A stretch of DNA of 64,000 nt from Marinifilum sp965230805 (lineage in GTDB: Bacteria; Bacteroidota; Bacteroidia; Bacteroidales; Marinifilaceae), in the NCBI RefSeq assembly GCF_965230805.1, contig NZ_OZ246019.1, forward strand, positions 1,302,001 through 1,366,000, in the 5' to 3' direction. A model generated the notes under the pieces. It was not told where the DNA came from and ran no database searches. It saw nothing but the letters and a program-made list of their open reading frames with translations. Position 1 is the stretch's first letter, and every line of letters begins with the position of its first letter. A program made the position numbers and the translations under genes. This document shows, piece after piece, positions 7,800 through 15,701 of the stretch.

Positions 7800-8343
7800 C
7801 CTCTTTCAAGTTGTTAAATGTTATAAGACGGTATAACCTAACCCCTTCGCTCCTCTTCCATTACGGTCGTATCTTCACTACTACAGGTCAGTCCGTCCCT
7901 GCTCCAGCACTTCGTTATTCAACCTTTAGGGTGTTCCTATTGTGTCTTTCGCTTTGCATTGCCAGGCAGGTTCCCGAGTTCCGTAATTGAGCCCAGATAA
8001 AAGTCATGCCTCCTGAATGACGCCAACCGCACGGACAGTAAACAGGTTTCTTCCGTACTTATCACTGCATCACATACTTTGCAGTTTTTGATTGAATGTA
8101 CCCACTTCTCGACACCTCGTCGGAGGTTCACTTTCGTTCATCTCTTTTTTTCAACACCTAATTGTGCTCGCGGCACAACCTTTCCCAAACGCTCAGCACC
8201 ATGGCTCTTTACCAAAGCACCTTTGGGTGGTTTGAAGCCCCCTCCTGCAAGACGACCCCAGTGGTTCCACCTTACAACTGGTGTCCACCATCTCAATTAC
8301 AGCATGCAACAGATATTTTGCCGACCGTTGCTTCTCGGCACAC
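7800..8343 (-). ncRNA. Intron 1 ribozyme 5' domains
   Basis: This 544-base stretch has no supported gene and is the 5' part of intron 1 RNA. Open frames here on either strand are chance by-products of a structured RNA. Confidence 0.75.
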
Positions 8344-8454
8344 TATGAGTAGTGGCAGATTGCGTAGTAATTTCCTGTCAAACCGCTACGCAGTTTGAGC
8401 GGGCTACAAACCCTGAAATTAAACACTTTCCCTGCCATTACTTATACAAAATGT
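8344..8454 (-). repeat. attC-like palindrome 2, central part between the two introns
   Basis: This 111-bp remainder holds the inner stems (GTAGTGGCAG at the left, CTGCCATTAC at the right) and an apex with GCGTAG/CTACGC. Its left end joins 6448 and its right end joins 10374 when both introns are removed. Confidence 0.6.
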
Positions 8455-9012
8455 GTGTGCCCTGCATGAGCAAGAGCACACTTATCTGTAAGCTCTTGAA
8501 AAAGTTTAAATATGCAAATATTTGATCAAACGAGCTAACAATAAGTATGTTAATTTTCCAGAGGGTGCAAGTCCCTTATGTGCCGAGGTGACTCTCGGAA
8601 GCATTAGTAAGTCGCAAGGTGGTTTACCGTGAGGTATGCACTGAAGGAAGCGAGACTACAAAATCCGGTACTGACGAACAGGAACCTGATATGAGGCTAT
8701 GAGGTTGGATAAGGCAGCACATCATGTCGACGTCCTAACTCTTTTTTTAGAGAAACACCAAAGTAGTAGATCAGGCAGGAATTGGAGGAAGGAAAATGCT
8801 CTTACCGGGGGATATCTCAGGAACTACGGGTTAGTTGTACTGAGAAGTCAGCAGATACCATATTAGCTATTGGTAACGAGCCATGAATAGAAACCATGGA
8901 GGTCTCACAAAATAGTGAAGGGTTGAACGTTAAGTTGTTCCAAATGTTGCAAGGAAGCTTTCTTATGATTCTAGCCTTGCATTAAGCGGAACAGGGAAAA
9001 AAAGTAATTAAA
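8455..9012 (+). ncRNA. Intron 2 ribozyme 5' domains
   Basis: This 558-base stretch has no gene. It contains GAGGGTGCAAGTCCCTTATG and other blocks typical of group II domain I. It belongs to intron 2. Confidence 0.75.
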
Positions 9013-10329
9013 ATGATTGAGCAAATACTAACAGGCAAGAACTTATTACGAGCCATGTACGGGGTTCAAAAGAACCACGGTTCTGCAGGTGTTGATCATA
9101 TGCCTGTAACCAAACTTACAGACCTCATGTCGATTAATCGGGATGAGCTGACTGAAAAGGTTCGTACAGGAAAGTATTTGCCCCATGCGATTTTAGGTGT
9201 GGAGATTCCAAAAGGGAACGGAAAGATGCGCTTATTGGGTATTCCGACCGTAACCGATCGTTTGCTTCAGCAAGCGGTATTGCAGATAATCACGGCAAAA
9301 TTCGAGTTTGAATTCTCAGACAATAGTTTTGGATTTCGACCAAAGCGAAGTCTGCATCAGGCAGTCATGAAAGCACAGGGATATATTAACGATGGCTTTC
9401 AGCATATTGTAGATATCGACCTGCAAACTTTCTTTGATGAAGTGGATCACTGCTACCTATTGCAGTTACTTTATCGAAAGATAAAATGCAGAGAAACAAT
9501 GCGCCTGATTCGTAAATGGCTGCGAGCCCCGATTTTAATTGAAGGCAAACTGGTCAAACGAAGAAAAGGAGTACCACAAGGTAGTCCACTAAGTCCTCTT
9601 TTGTCCAATATCATGTTGCATGAACTGGACAGAGAACTGGAACTCCAGAACTTACGCTTTGTACGCTATGCGGATGATTTTAGCATTTATTTTAAAACAA
9701 AATCGCAAGCCCGACAAGTTGGGAATTCGATTTACAAGTTTTTAAGAGACAAGCTAAAATTAAAAATCAACAGGGAAAAGAGTGGAATTCGCCGACCAGT
9801 TCACTTCACCCTTTTAGGGTTTGGCTTTGTACCAACCTACAAGAAAGGGGAACGAGGCAAATATCAATTGGTAGTTTCCAAAAAGAGTTGGAAAAACTTA
9901 AAGCAAAAGCTAAAAACCATCACCCGCAAAACGACTCCTATGAGTTTTGAAGAACGTATTCAAAAACTGAAAGAATTACAAAGAGGTTGGGTAAACAACT
10001 TCCGAATGGCTAGTATGCTGGTTAAACTTCAAGATGTTGATGGATGGGTTCGTAACAGGCTCAGATATTGTATCTGGCATCATTGGAAAAAGCCTGAACG
10101 AAAAAGGAAAAACCTGATTCGTTTAGGAATAGAACAGGGTCAAGCCTATGCATGGTCTCGTTCTCGAATGGGAGGTTGGGCAATTGCTCAAAGTCCAATA
10201 CTTGGAACTACAATTACTCTTGACCGATTGAAGAAGCGTGGCTACGAATCAATGCTTGACATTTACAAGAAAATTTCCCCACAACTTAACGAACCGCTGT
10301 ATACGAGACCCGTACGTACAGTGGTGTGA
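9013..10329 (+). CDS. ltrA: Group II intron reverse transcriptase/maturase (intron 2)
   Basis: The protein has 438 residues. RT blocks include NHGSAGVDHMP, KMRLLGIPTVTDRLLQQ, NSFGFRPKRSLHQAV, VDIDLQTFFDEVDH, GVPQGSPLSPLLSNIML and the catalytic FVRYADDFSIYF. The thumb/maturase region follows (GWVNNFRM, RNRLRYCIWHHWKKPERKRK) with the tail MGGWAIAQSPILGTTIT, a form frequent in Bacteroidota introns. There is no HNH endonuclease domain. The final residues, from about EPLYTRPVRTVV, are read from domain V of the intron RNA, so codon choice there is fixed by ribozyme structure. It is clearly a different lineage from the intron 1 protein. Confidence 0.94.
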   Translation: MIEQILTGKNLLRAMYGVQKNHGSAGVDHMPVTKLTDLMSINRDELTEKVRTGKYLPHAILGVEIPKGNGKMRLLGIPTVTDRLLQQAVLQIITAKFEFEFSDNSFGFRPKRSLHQAVMKAQGYINDGFQHIVDIDLQTFFDEVDHCYLLQLLYRKIKCRETMRLIRKWLRAPILIEGKLVKRRKGVPQGSPLSPLLSNIMLHELDRELELQNLRFVRYADDFSIYFKTKSQARQVGNSIYKFLRDKLKLKINREKSGIRRPVHFTLLGFGFVPTYKKGERGKYQLVVSKKSWKNLKQKLKTITRKTTPMSFEERIQKLKELQRGWVNNFRMASMLVKLQDVDGWVRNRLRYCIWHHWKKPERKRKNLIRLGIEQGQAYAWSRSRMGGWAIAQSPILGTTITLDRLKKRGYESMLDIYKKISPQLNEPLYTRPVRTVV

Positions 10330-10373
10330 GAGGTTCTCCGCTAGGCTAATGGCCTAGCGGCTGCCTACTCGAT

Positions 10374-10390
10374 TGTGGGTAGTTGATTTT
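10374..10390 (-). repeat. attC-like palindrome 2, right outer arm
   Basis: TGTGGGTAGTTG directly follows intron 2 and corresponds to the TTATGGGC end of palindrome 1. It lies just before the 3' end of the minus-strand lipoprotein gene at 10445, the position expected for a cassette attC. Confidence 0.5.
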
Positions 10391-10398
10391 ACATACTA

Positions 10399-10439
10399 AT
10401 GATAATGAAGGAATTACAGATACCTCCATTATCATTTTG
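10399..10439 (-). terminator. Terminator of the protease-lipoprotein pair
   Basis: AATGATAATG and CATTATCATT flank a loop containing AGG/CCT, giving a strong hairpin followed on either strand by T-rich sequence. It lies 6 bp beyond the lipoprotein stop. Confidence 0.65.
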
Positions 10440-10444
10440 TTAAC

Positions 10445-10894
10445 TTACTTGACAATTTTAACTAATGCTGTTTCAGCATCTCTATTCCAAACTAAATTAC
10501 TATTATACCACACCTTAATAATATAATTATAGTTGCTACCTATCTCATGTTCACTTCTGATTGTATCTGTTATATCTTCTGATAGCTTTAAATACGTAGT
10601 GTCATGGGATAATGGAATGAATAAGGTATAAACACCTCTTTCATTTGAAATAAAATGCAGTGATTCATTGTTCGCCAAGATGCTTTCATCTCCATTATCT
10701 AAACAATAAACTTTCAAATCCTCATGCTTATATGAATTAGTAAAAGCAGGATTTAGTAAGTCGTTTCCATTATTGTCTTCAAATGAAAATTCAAGAATTA
10801 CATCGATCAATGTAGACTGATTCTGTTCATCTTTCTTATCACAGCTTGTAAACATTGTTAGTAGAATATATAAATATAACATATGATATTTCAT
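10445..10894 (-). CDS. Small lipoprotein next to the C10 protease; candidate inhibitor
   Basis: The protein has 149 residues. A lipoprotein signal ends in the lipobox LLTMFTSC, followed by DKKDEQNQ, so the mature protein is anchored to a membrane. The remainder is beta-rich (IDVILEFSFEDNNGNDLL, YTLFIPLSHD) with no family I recognise. It starts 3 bp after the stop of the C10 protease, so the two form one transcript. In Bacteroides fragilis, C10 proteases are encoded beside small lipoprotein inhibitors (Bfi) that resemble staphostatins. By analogy this may protect the producer cell, but sequence similarity to Bfi was not tested. Confidence 0.7.
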   Translation of the reverse strand: MKYHMLYLYILLTMFTSCDKKDEQNQSTLIDVILEFSFEDNNGNDLLNPAFTNSYKHEDLKVYCLDNGDESILANNESLHFISNERGVYTLFIPLSHDTTYLKLSEDITDTIRSEHEIGSNYNYIIKVWYNSNLVWNRDAETALVKIVK

Positions 10895-10897
10895 AAC

Positions 10898-12205
10898 TTA
10901 AGGTTTTATGCCGATTATACACTTTTTTCTATATTGAAAATCATATGGCGTGCCGTCAGATGCTGTCACACTACCAATCTCCCAATCATCATACTTAAAC
11001 CAACCATTGTTGTCTGCACTACCCATTCCAGAACCATTCCACCCCCAGTTCATATGTAAATAATAAGGACCATAGTCATATTCTCGAAATTCATTAGGCG
11101 TTCCATAATAATATATCGTGCAATACCTATTTCTTTTATAACCATCACATACCCACGCATGTCCATCTTCATAATGATGGGTCGTCTTCTCAAAAATCCA
11201 CCAACCACTAGTTGTTGTATAATACGTATGATAACCGTCCATTATTACAGGTCTATTATTTGATATTTCTGTAGCAACAGTGTTTACATTATAGTCAACG
11301 TAATTTGCAGAAGAGGAATAACCAAAATCGTTAATTAATGCATTTCTCGCATCAGACATATCTGCACCAGAGCCACTTAGAGTATAGTTCATACTAACTG
11401 CTTCGCCAATATCTCTCATTAGTTGTGCGGTTTCATTCGTCCCATATGTATTTGGCATTAAACTCCAATTATAGCTTGACGGGTATTGGTGATATTTCAT
11501 TACTTGAGCCATAGCTGTTGCAACACAACCAGTTGGCGGTAACGAACCACCAATCCGGTCAAGTAAAGAGTTATACCCCCAACCTTGCCCCCATATTGTA
11601 GTAAGCAATGGTCCTTTTTGAATTAATTCAGTACCCCCATCAACTCCAGATGGATTATCGGGATCGTCATCAGGGTATGGTACATCAGGCGGTTTAACTT
11701 GGTATGACCATTCCAACTCAACATCATCAGGTATAAGAAGATCATCTAAGTCTTTTAATACTTGTATTTTATCCATTCTATCCGCTATCCAAAAAGCAAT
11801 AGTAATAGGAATGCTATCTAATTTGAATACACTATTTTCAGAATATCCTAAAATTGGACTTTCCTTTTGAGTACCTGAAATTATCACATAACCTTTAGGG
11901 ATAAAATTAATAATATACAAAGCTGGGGAACCGTCTTCACTTGGTGCTACGATTATTTCATCTATTTCCCTATCTTGAAAATTAGAATTTAAAGAGGCCG
12001 ACTTTAACCTTTCACTTTTTCTATTAAATTTATTTCCATTTGAAAAATTTAGTGCGACTTCTGATGCCAATTCTATTGGTACTTCATCAGATGTAGAGTT
12101 AATTTGGTTAGGGCTAGTTTCAATTGTAATTTCTTCCTTTTGACACGAAAATAACAAAACGAAAACTGCTACCAAGTAAATTTTTTGTTTAAAAAGTTTT
12201 TTCAT
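10898..12205 (-). CDS. C10-family (streptopain-like) cysteine protease lipoprotein
   Basis: The protein has 435 residues. A lipobox (VFVLLFSC) gives a lipid anchor, then there is a pro-region at about residues 40-150 of the Spi/peptidase C10 propeptide type (GYVIISGTQKESPILGYS). The mature domain begins near TTIWGQGWGYN. The catalytic cysteine is in PPTGCVATAMAQVMKYHQYP (about residue 224), the histidine in DGHAWVCDGY (about 347), and the conserved tryptophan motif is NWGWNG (about 386). This is the SpeB/interpain/Bfp fold: a secreted papain-like endopeptidase made as an inactive precursor. It lies in the accessory island, upstream of a candidate inhibitor and downstream of hairpin-rich DNA. 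Confidence 0.92.
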   Translation of the reverse strand: MKKLFKQKIYLVAVFVLLFSCQKEEITIETSPNQINSTSDEVPIELASEVALNFSNGNKFNRKSERLKSASLNSNFQDREIDEIIVAPSEDGSPALYIINFIPKGYVIISGTQKESPILGYSENSVFKLDSIPITIAFWIADRMDKIQVLKDLDDLLIPDDVELEWSYQVKPPDVPYPDDDPDNPSGVDGGTELIQKGPLLTTIWGQGWGYNSLLDRIGGSLPPTGCVATAMAQVMKYHQYPSSYNWSLMPNTYGTNETAQLMRDIGEAVSMNYTLSGSGADMSDARNALINDFGYSSSANYVDYNVNTVATEISNNRPVIMDGYHTYYTTTSGWWIFEKTTHHYEDGHAWVCDGYKRNRYCTIYYYGTPNEFREYDYGPYYLHMNWGWNGSGMGSADNNGWFKYDDWEIGSVTASDGTPYDFQYRKKCIIGIKP

Positions 12206-12600
12206 TTTTTTGATTAAATTAATTATTGCTAAAGATTCATTGCATGTCAGATGGTCAGTCTTAGATTTAACCGGCTATTGGTTTGTTTCAATTACCCACA
12301 ACTCCTTATTCGCACACTGGTGCACTTATTTTTACTATCTCAGAGTAAAAAGGTGCACAATACACGCAATATTGGTATGTATTGTGCACTTATTTTTGAC
12401 TCACGATTCCAAATCTAAGAATTATAATCAATATTAGCACGATTCAACAGGTAACAATTCGCATTGGGTTTGTTGAACACGGATCAATGCCATTTTGATG
12501 CATCAAAATAAACATATCATACCTTTAGGTCTGGATTATTTACAACAGTATGGCTATTGAAAACAGAACAAAAGAGCTTTGTCGGAGAAAATGACTGTAG
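12206..12600. other. Spacer upstream of the C10 protease with GTGCAC palindromes
   Basis: No supported gene is present in these 395 bp. The stretch carries three GTGCAC words (12320, 12353, 12384). The promoter of the protease should be in its first 150 bp. A 75-codon plus-strand frame here has no recognisable content. Confidence 0.4.
12353..12389. repeat. Perfect 12-bp-stem palindrome
   Basis: GTGCACAATACA at 12353-12364 pairs perfectly with TGTATTGTGCAC at 12378-12389 around a 13-base loop. It lies about 150 bp upstream of the protease start, so it could be an operator or an RNA hairpin. Confidence 0.6.
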
Positions 12601-12880
12601 AAATTCTCTAGGGGCATTGTTCAAGTGACAATGCCCTATGAAATTCTCTAGGGGCATTGTTCAAAAGACAATGCCCTATGAAATTCTCTAGGGGCATTAT
12701 TCAAAAGACAACGCCCTATGAAATTCTCTAGGAGCATTGTTCAAGTGACAACGCCCTATGAAATTCTCTAGGAGCGTTGTTCAAAAGGCAACCGCCCTAT
12801 GAAATTCTCTAGGCACATTGTTCAAAAGACAATGCCCTATGAAATTCCCTAGGGCCATTGTTCAAAAGGAAAAAGGGCTT
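12601..12880. repeat. Tandem array of seven 40-bp hairpin units
   Basis: Six nearly identical units start at 12601, 12641, 12681, 12721, 12761 and 12802, with a degraded seventh at 12842. Each begins AAATTCTCTAGG and ends CCCTATG. Inside each, GGGCATTGT and ACAATGCCC form a stem around a TCAAGTG- or TCAAAAG-type loop. There are no unique spacers, so this is not a CRISPR array. Some substitutions (TG to CG in the right arm) weaken or keep pairing by G-T contacts. Function unknown. Confidence 0.85.
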
Positions 12881-12919
12881 TTTAAACTTTTAGGGCTTTG
12901 TCTTTTGAGAAAAGCGGTT

Positions 12920-13140
12920 TTTGAAGTTAAAAAAGCGGATTGTCACTTAAACAATGGCTGTATGAATTTTAAAATGGCCATTGTCACTTGAACAATGGCC
13001 ATTTTGAATTTGATTTTGGCATTGTCAGTCGATAAAAATGCGTTTTTAAATTCAAAAGGCCTTTTTCCTTTCGATCAACGCTCCTAGAGAATTTTAATAT
13101 GCCATTGCCACTCGAATTAAGGAGCCCAATAAAATTTTTT
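12920..13140. repeat. Degenerate reversed copies of the 40-bp unit
   Basis: About five units in reverse-complement orientation follow the forward array, with their GAATTT ends near 12970, 13012, 13052, 13096 and 13139. The best is the palindrome AATGGCCATTG...CAATGGCCATT at 12973-13003; another retains GCTCCTAGAGAATTTT. The whole region, 12601-13140, is therefore two head-to-head arms, the second older. No gene is present up to 13445. Confidence 0.6.
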
Positions 13141-13445
13141 AATGGCTTGGTTTTTATAATTCATCACCAAAATAAATTTTAGCCTTACAAAACAAAGGAT
13201 ATAACTTAATTTTCACACTCAACTATCCCCTTATTAAATAATAATCGCCCCGAAAAGAAGCAAAGTATTTTTAGTATGAGATCATAAATTTTTTTTAAAA
13301 ATATATCCCATAACATTTTATCGTTTGTTTAATTTTATTTAGATTAGCAAACGATTTCTCAAATATGACAGCTCATCAAAGCAATTGAATTGCCAAGATT
13401 CGAAGATGATCAGAGAATCAAAGAAATAAACAAAACTTAATTAAA

Positions 13446-14198
13446 ATGGAAAAAATCAGAATCCATTATTCATGCGACAGCGCTGAAACAAGCAATACAA
13501 TTAGCGCTATTCGTACCAAATTCGCCGAACAAGATTGGTCGGAAGATTTAATTCTAAGTAAAATTATATCAGACATTGCAGTTGAGCATCCAATTCTTGA
13601 GCAGGCAATTGAAGCGGTACACGGAAACACCTTAAAAGCCAATGTTAGAGCTGAGGACGAGCAAGCAGGAAAAGATTACATCTGCTTGAAAAATTTTATC
13701 AGAGCAAATCTTTATGCTCCCGAATTGGAAACGGAAAATGCCGCCAAAGAGCTTTGGAAACTTATTGTAAGTCATAACCCAAAGCTTGACAAACAAAATT
13801 ACGCCAGACAGATTGAACTAAGCAATTCCCTGGTTGCCAACCTAAAAAGCCCAACTTTTAAACCTTTGGTAGATCTGCTGACCGGTGTTTCTGATCGTGT
13901 AGAAAAATTTTCTGCATCAACGGCATCGCTTGAATCGGCTTACCAACAATTGGGTACCATCAAATCAGAAGAGTTGGATTTGCCTGCTCCATCGATACAA
14001 AAAGACCAGCTTCGCAATATGATTAACGATAGATTAATGCCTTATCTGGAAAGTGCTGTTGATGCGATTCCTGAAAAGTACGAGGCAACCTATAAAGCCA
14101 TCTGCGAAAGCATAGAAATAAACAATGAAAAAGCTCGTTCTCGTAAATCCTTAAAAGAAACACTAAAACAGGAAAAAGAGGAGGAAAAAGATAATTAA
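13446..14198 (+). CDS. DUF6261-like hypothetical protein
   Basis: The protein has 250 residues, is soluble and strongly helical, and has no signal peptide. It has long amphipathic helices and a charged C-terminal tail (KSLKETLKQEKEEEKDN). Length and features such as KLDKQNYARQIELSNSLVANL and the glycine-poor helical layout fit the DUF6261 family of Bacteroidota, which has no known function; this assignment is from memory of the family only. The gene is monocistronic, with a good terminator after it and an AT-rich promoter region before it. It borders the hairpin array of the accessory island. Confidence 0.7.
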   Translation: MEKIRIHYSCDSAETSNTISAIRTKFAEQDWSEDLILSKIISDIAVEHPILEQAIEAVHGNTLKANVRAEDEQAGKDYICLKNFIRANLYAPELETENAAKELWKLIVSHNPKLDKQNYARQIELSNSLVANLKSPTFKPLVDLLTGVSDRVEKFSASTASLESAYQQLGTIKSEELDLPAPSIQKDQLRNMINDRLMPYLESAVDAIPEKYEATYKAICESIEINNEKARSRKSLKETLKQEKEEEKDN

Positions 14199-14237
14199 CA
14201 ATTGATTTTTGCTAAGTCAATTATTTATTTACAACTC

Positions 14238-14268
14238 AAAAAAGCAGTCGTTTGGCTGCTTTTTTTTA
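14238..14268 (+). terminator. Rho-independent terminator
   Basis: AAAAAAGCAG and CTGCTTTTTT form a stem with an 8-base loop (TCGTTTGG) and a T8 tail, 40 bp after the gene at 13446-14198. Confidence 0.85.
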
Positions 14269-14416
14269 TGAAATTGCCGGTACTATAGTGGGTGCATAAA
14301 AACCAATTCATCCTAAAAGCTGGTTGGCGGTAAAATCCCACAAGGGTGCTTATATCAGTAATGCCATAAAAACTGTCTCATCCTTAATACAACATTATGT
14401 ATGTTGCATAAATAAG

Positions 14417-14440
14417 GTGAGTTCAACGTAAAATAAGTAT
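14417..14440. repeat. Copy 1 of dispersed GTGAGTTCRACGTAAAAT element
   Basis: GTGAGTTCAACGTAAAATAA is followed by GTAT. Close copies occur at 24857 and 49678, and a shorter one at 15362. This copy touches the stop codon of the CDF gene. Confidence 0.55.
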
Positions 14441-15318
14441 TAAACATGCTCCCTCGGCTCAATATGAATTGTGGCCACAAATCCATATCGTTTTTTTATC
14501 TCTTTTTCTATTTCGGTAGAGATATCGTGTCCTGTTTTTATCGACATATCATGTGGCAACTGAATGTGAAATGTAATTTCGCTATGATCGCCATAATTGT
14601 GTACATGAAAATGATGTGGATTTAAAGCATGCGGATATACCTCCTGGCAGGTTTTCTTTAAATCTTCAAGCAACTCTTTGTCGGGACTCTCGCCCAGCAG
14701 GGAGTGAATCGAATCGCTGATAATTTCGTAAGCTGCATATCCAATCATCATGGCAACAATCATCCCCAAAGCGCCGTCAACCCACCAAAAATACTTTCCA
14801 GCGAATATCCCCAGCAATATCACAAAAGAAGAAATTGCATCGCTTCTATGATGCCAGCCATCCGCTTTTAAAACTTTCGAATTGGTTTTTCGAGCTCCAT
14901 AAAAAGCAAACTGCGCCAGTGCTTCCTTTACTATTATCGATAGAATCATTACCACAATGGCAAGCGTACCAAATTGCGACGACTCATGATTTCTTAAGGT
15001 ATGGTATGATTCAATTACAAAATCGAAGGCTACCAAAAGCAGCAGAATCCCAATAATAAAAGCACTAATTAAATCGGCTCTACCATGTCCGAAAGGATGA
15101 TCCTCGTCGGCCGGTTTCTTAGAAATTTTTGCTCCAATTAAAACGATAAGCGAGCTTAAGCTATCGGATAAAGTATGCCAGGCATCTGCAATAATGGCGA
15201 TGGAACCACTTACCAATCCTGCCCAATATTTAAGAACAAATAAAATAACATTCCCTGCTATCGAAAGCCAACCTTCGGCTTCTGCCCAATTCGATTTGTT
15301 TAGCTCAAACTTCTTCAT
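14440..15318 (-). CDS. Cation diffusion facilitator (CDF) metal efflux protein
   Basis: The protein has 292 residues. Six transmembrane helices carry the paired metal-site motifs, DAWHTLSDS in helix 2 and DGWHHRSDA in helix 5. The cytoplasmic C-terminal domain (about 205-292) is histidine-rich (HALNPHHFHVHNYGDHSEITFHIQLP), the dimerising ferredoxin-like fold that senses Zn, Fe or Mn. HHRSD-type site 5 helices occur in both zinc and broader-range CDF proteins, so the metal is not fixed. It exports divalent metal from the cytoplasm in exchange for protons. The gene stands alone on the minus strand. Confidence 0.93.
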   Translation of the reverse strand: MKKFELNKSNWAEAEGWLSIAGNVILFVLKYWAGLVSGSIAIIADAWHTLSDSLSSLIVLIGAKISKKPADEDHPFGHGRADLISAFIIGILLLLVAFDFVIESYHTLRNHESSQFGTLAIVVMILSIIVKEALAQFAFYGARKTNSKVLKADGWHHRSDAISSFVILLGIFAGKYFWWVDGALGMIVAMMIGYAAYEIISDSIHSLLGESPDKELLEDLKKTCQEVYPHALNPHHFHVHNYGDHSEITFHIQLPHDMSIKTGHDISTEIEKEIKKRYGFVATIHIEPREHV

Positions 15319-15701
15319 TTTATCTAATAATGCAGCTCTAAATTAATATTTTTAAACTAAGGTGAGTTCGGTTGCAACCCTGACAAATCAATCATTTAAA
15401 AGAATAAAACTGGCATAAAATACTGAATTTACTGTTTTAAGCCAATGGCTAAAGCTAAAAACCACTAGTGTAAAGAATGCTAATTCCCCGAACTAATTTT
15501 TTGACCTATTTTCCTTTCTACTGCGTTAAGCTTTTTCGCCGTAGCTACGGCTATGCCTGTAAACCTTGCCTTGTAAAAAGAAAAATATTTTCAAAAACTT
15601 TAATTCGTTTTATTAACACTCTTCACACTAGCCTGAATAGCCGGAGCAGTAGCAAGCAAATTATTAAGCATTTAAGCAAAATAACTTCTATCGAACCGAG
15701 C
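15319..15701. other. Repeat-containing spacer
   Basis: No gene is supported in 383 bp. It contains a partial GTGAGTTCGG word (15362) and, at 15542-15560, CGTAGCTACGGCTATGCC, which is the reverse complement of a word in the spacer at 22506-22530. The promoter of the CDF gene should lie near 15350. Confidence 0.5.

Larger units (their letters stand above)
6449..8343 (-). mobile_element. Group II intron 1 (minus strand)
   Basis: The RNA would run from 8343 to 6449. The 5' end reads GUGUGCCGAG, the consensus start of group II introns. Roughly 540 bases of structured RNA (domains I-III and part of IV) precede the reverse-transcriptase gene. Domain V is clear at 6488-6522 on the minus strand (GAGCCGTATGACGGG ... 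CACGTACGGTTC). Domain VI follows, and the 3' end reads CUACUCGAC. It lies in the left arm of attC-like palindrome 2, in the opposite direction to intron 2. All splicing parts appear present, so it may be active. Confidence 0.85.
8455..10373 (+). mobile_element. Group II intron 2 (plus strand)
   Basis: The 5' end reads GUGUGCCC at 8455 (8453 is also possible). About 560 bases of ribozyme precede the RT gene. Domain V lies at about 10297-10331 (GAACCGCTGTATACGAGACC, then CGTACGTACAG), domain VI at about 10334-10368, and the 3' end CUACUCGAU at 10373. The RT stop codon lies inside domain V, so the last residues are encoded by the ribozyme core. It occupies the right arm of attC-like palindrome 2, facing away from intron 1. 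Confidence 0.85.

Noticed and set aside
7800..8398. Small genes on both strands between the two intron RTs
   Set aside because: The sequence is group II ribozyme RNA and the palindrome centre; frames are chance.
9013..10329. Retron or other non-intron reverse transcriptase
   Set aside because: Maturase domain and flanking domain V/VI identify a group II intron RT.
6449..10373. A single composite transposon or IS
   Set aside because: Two complete group II introns with ribozyme ends explain the region; no transposase or terminal repeats of IS type.
3525..12205. Integron integrase inside the island
   Set aside because: No tyrosine recombinase was found in any frame of the region, so the cluster is integrase-less within this window.
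12210..12437. 75-codon plus-strand gene upstream of the protease
   Set aside because: It overlaps GTGCAC palindromes and has no recognisable motif or coding bias.
12601..12880. CRISPR array
   Set aside because: The whole 40-bp period is repeated with no unique spacers, and no cas genes are near.
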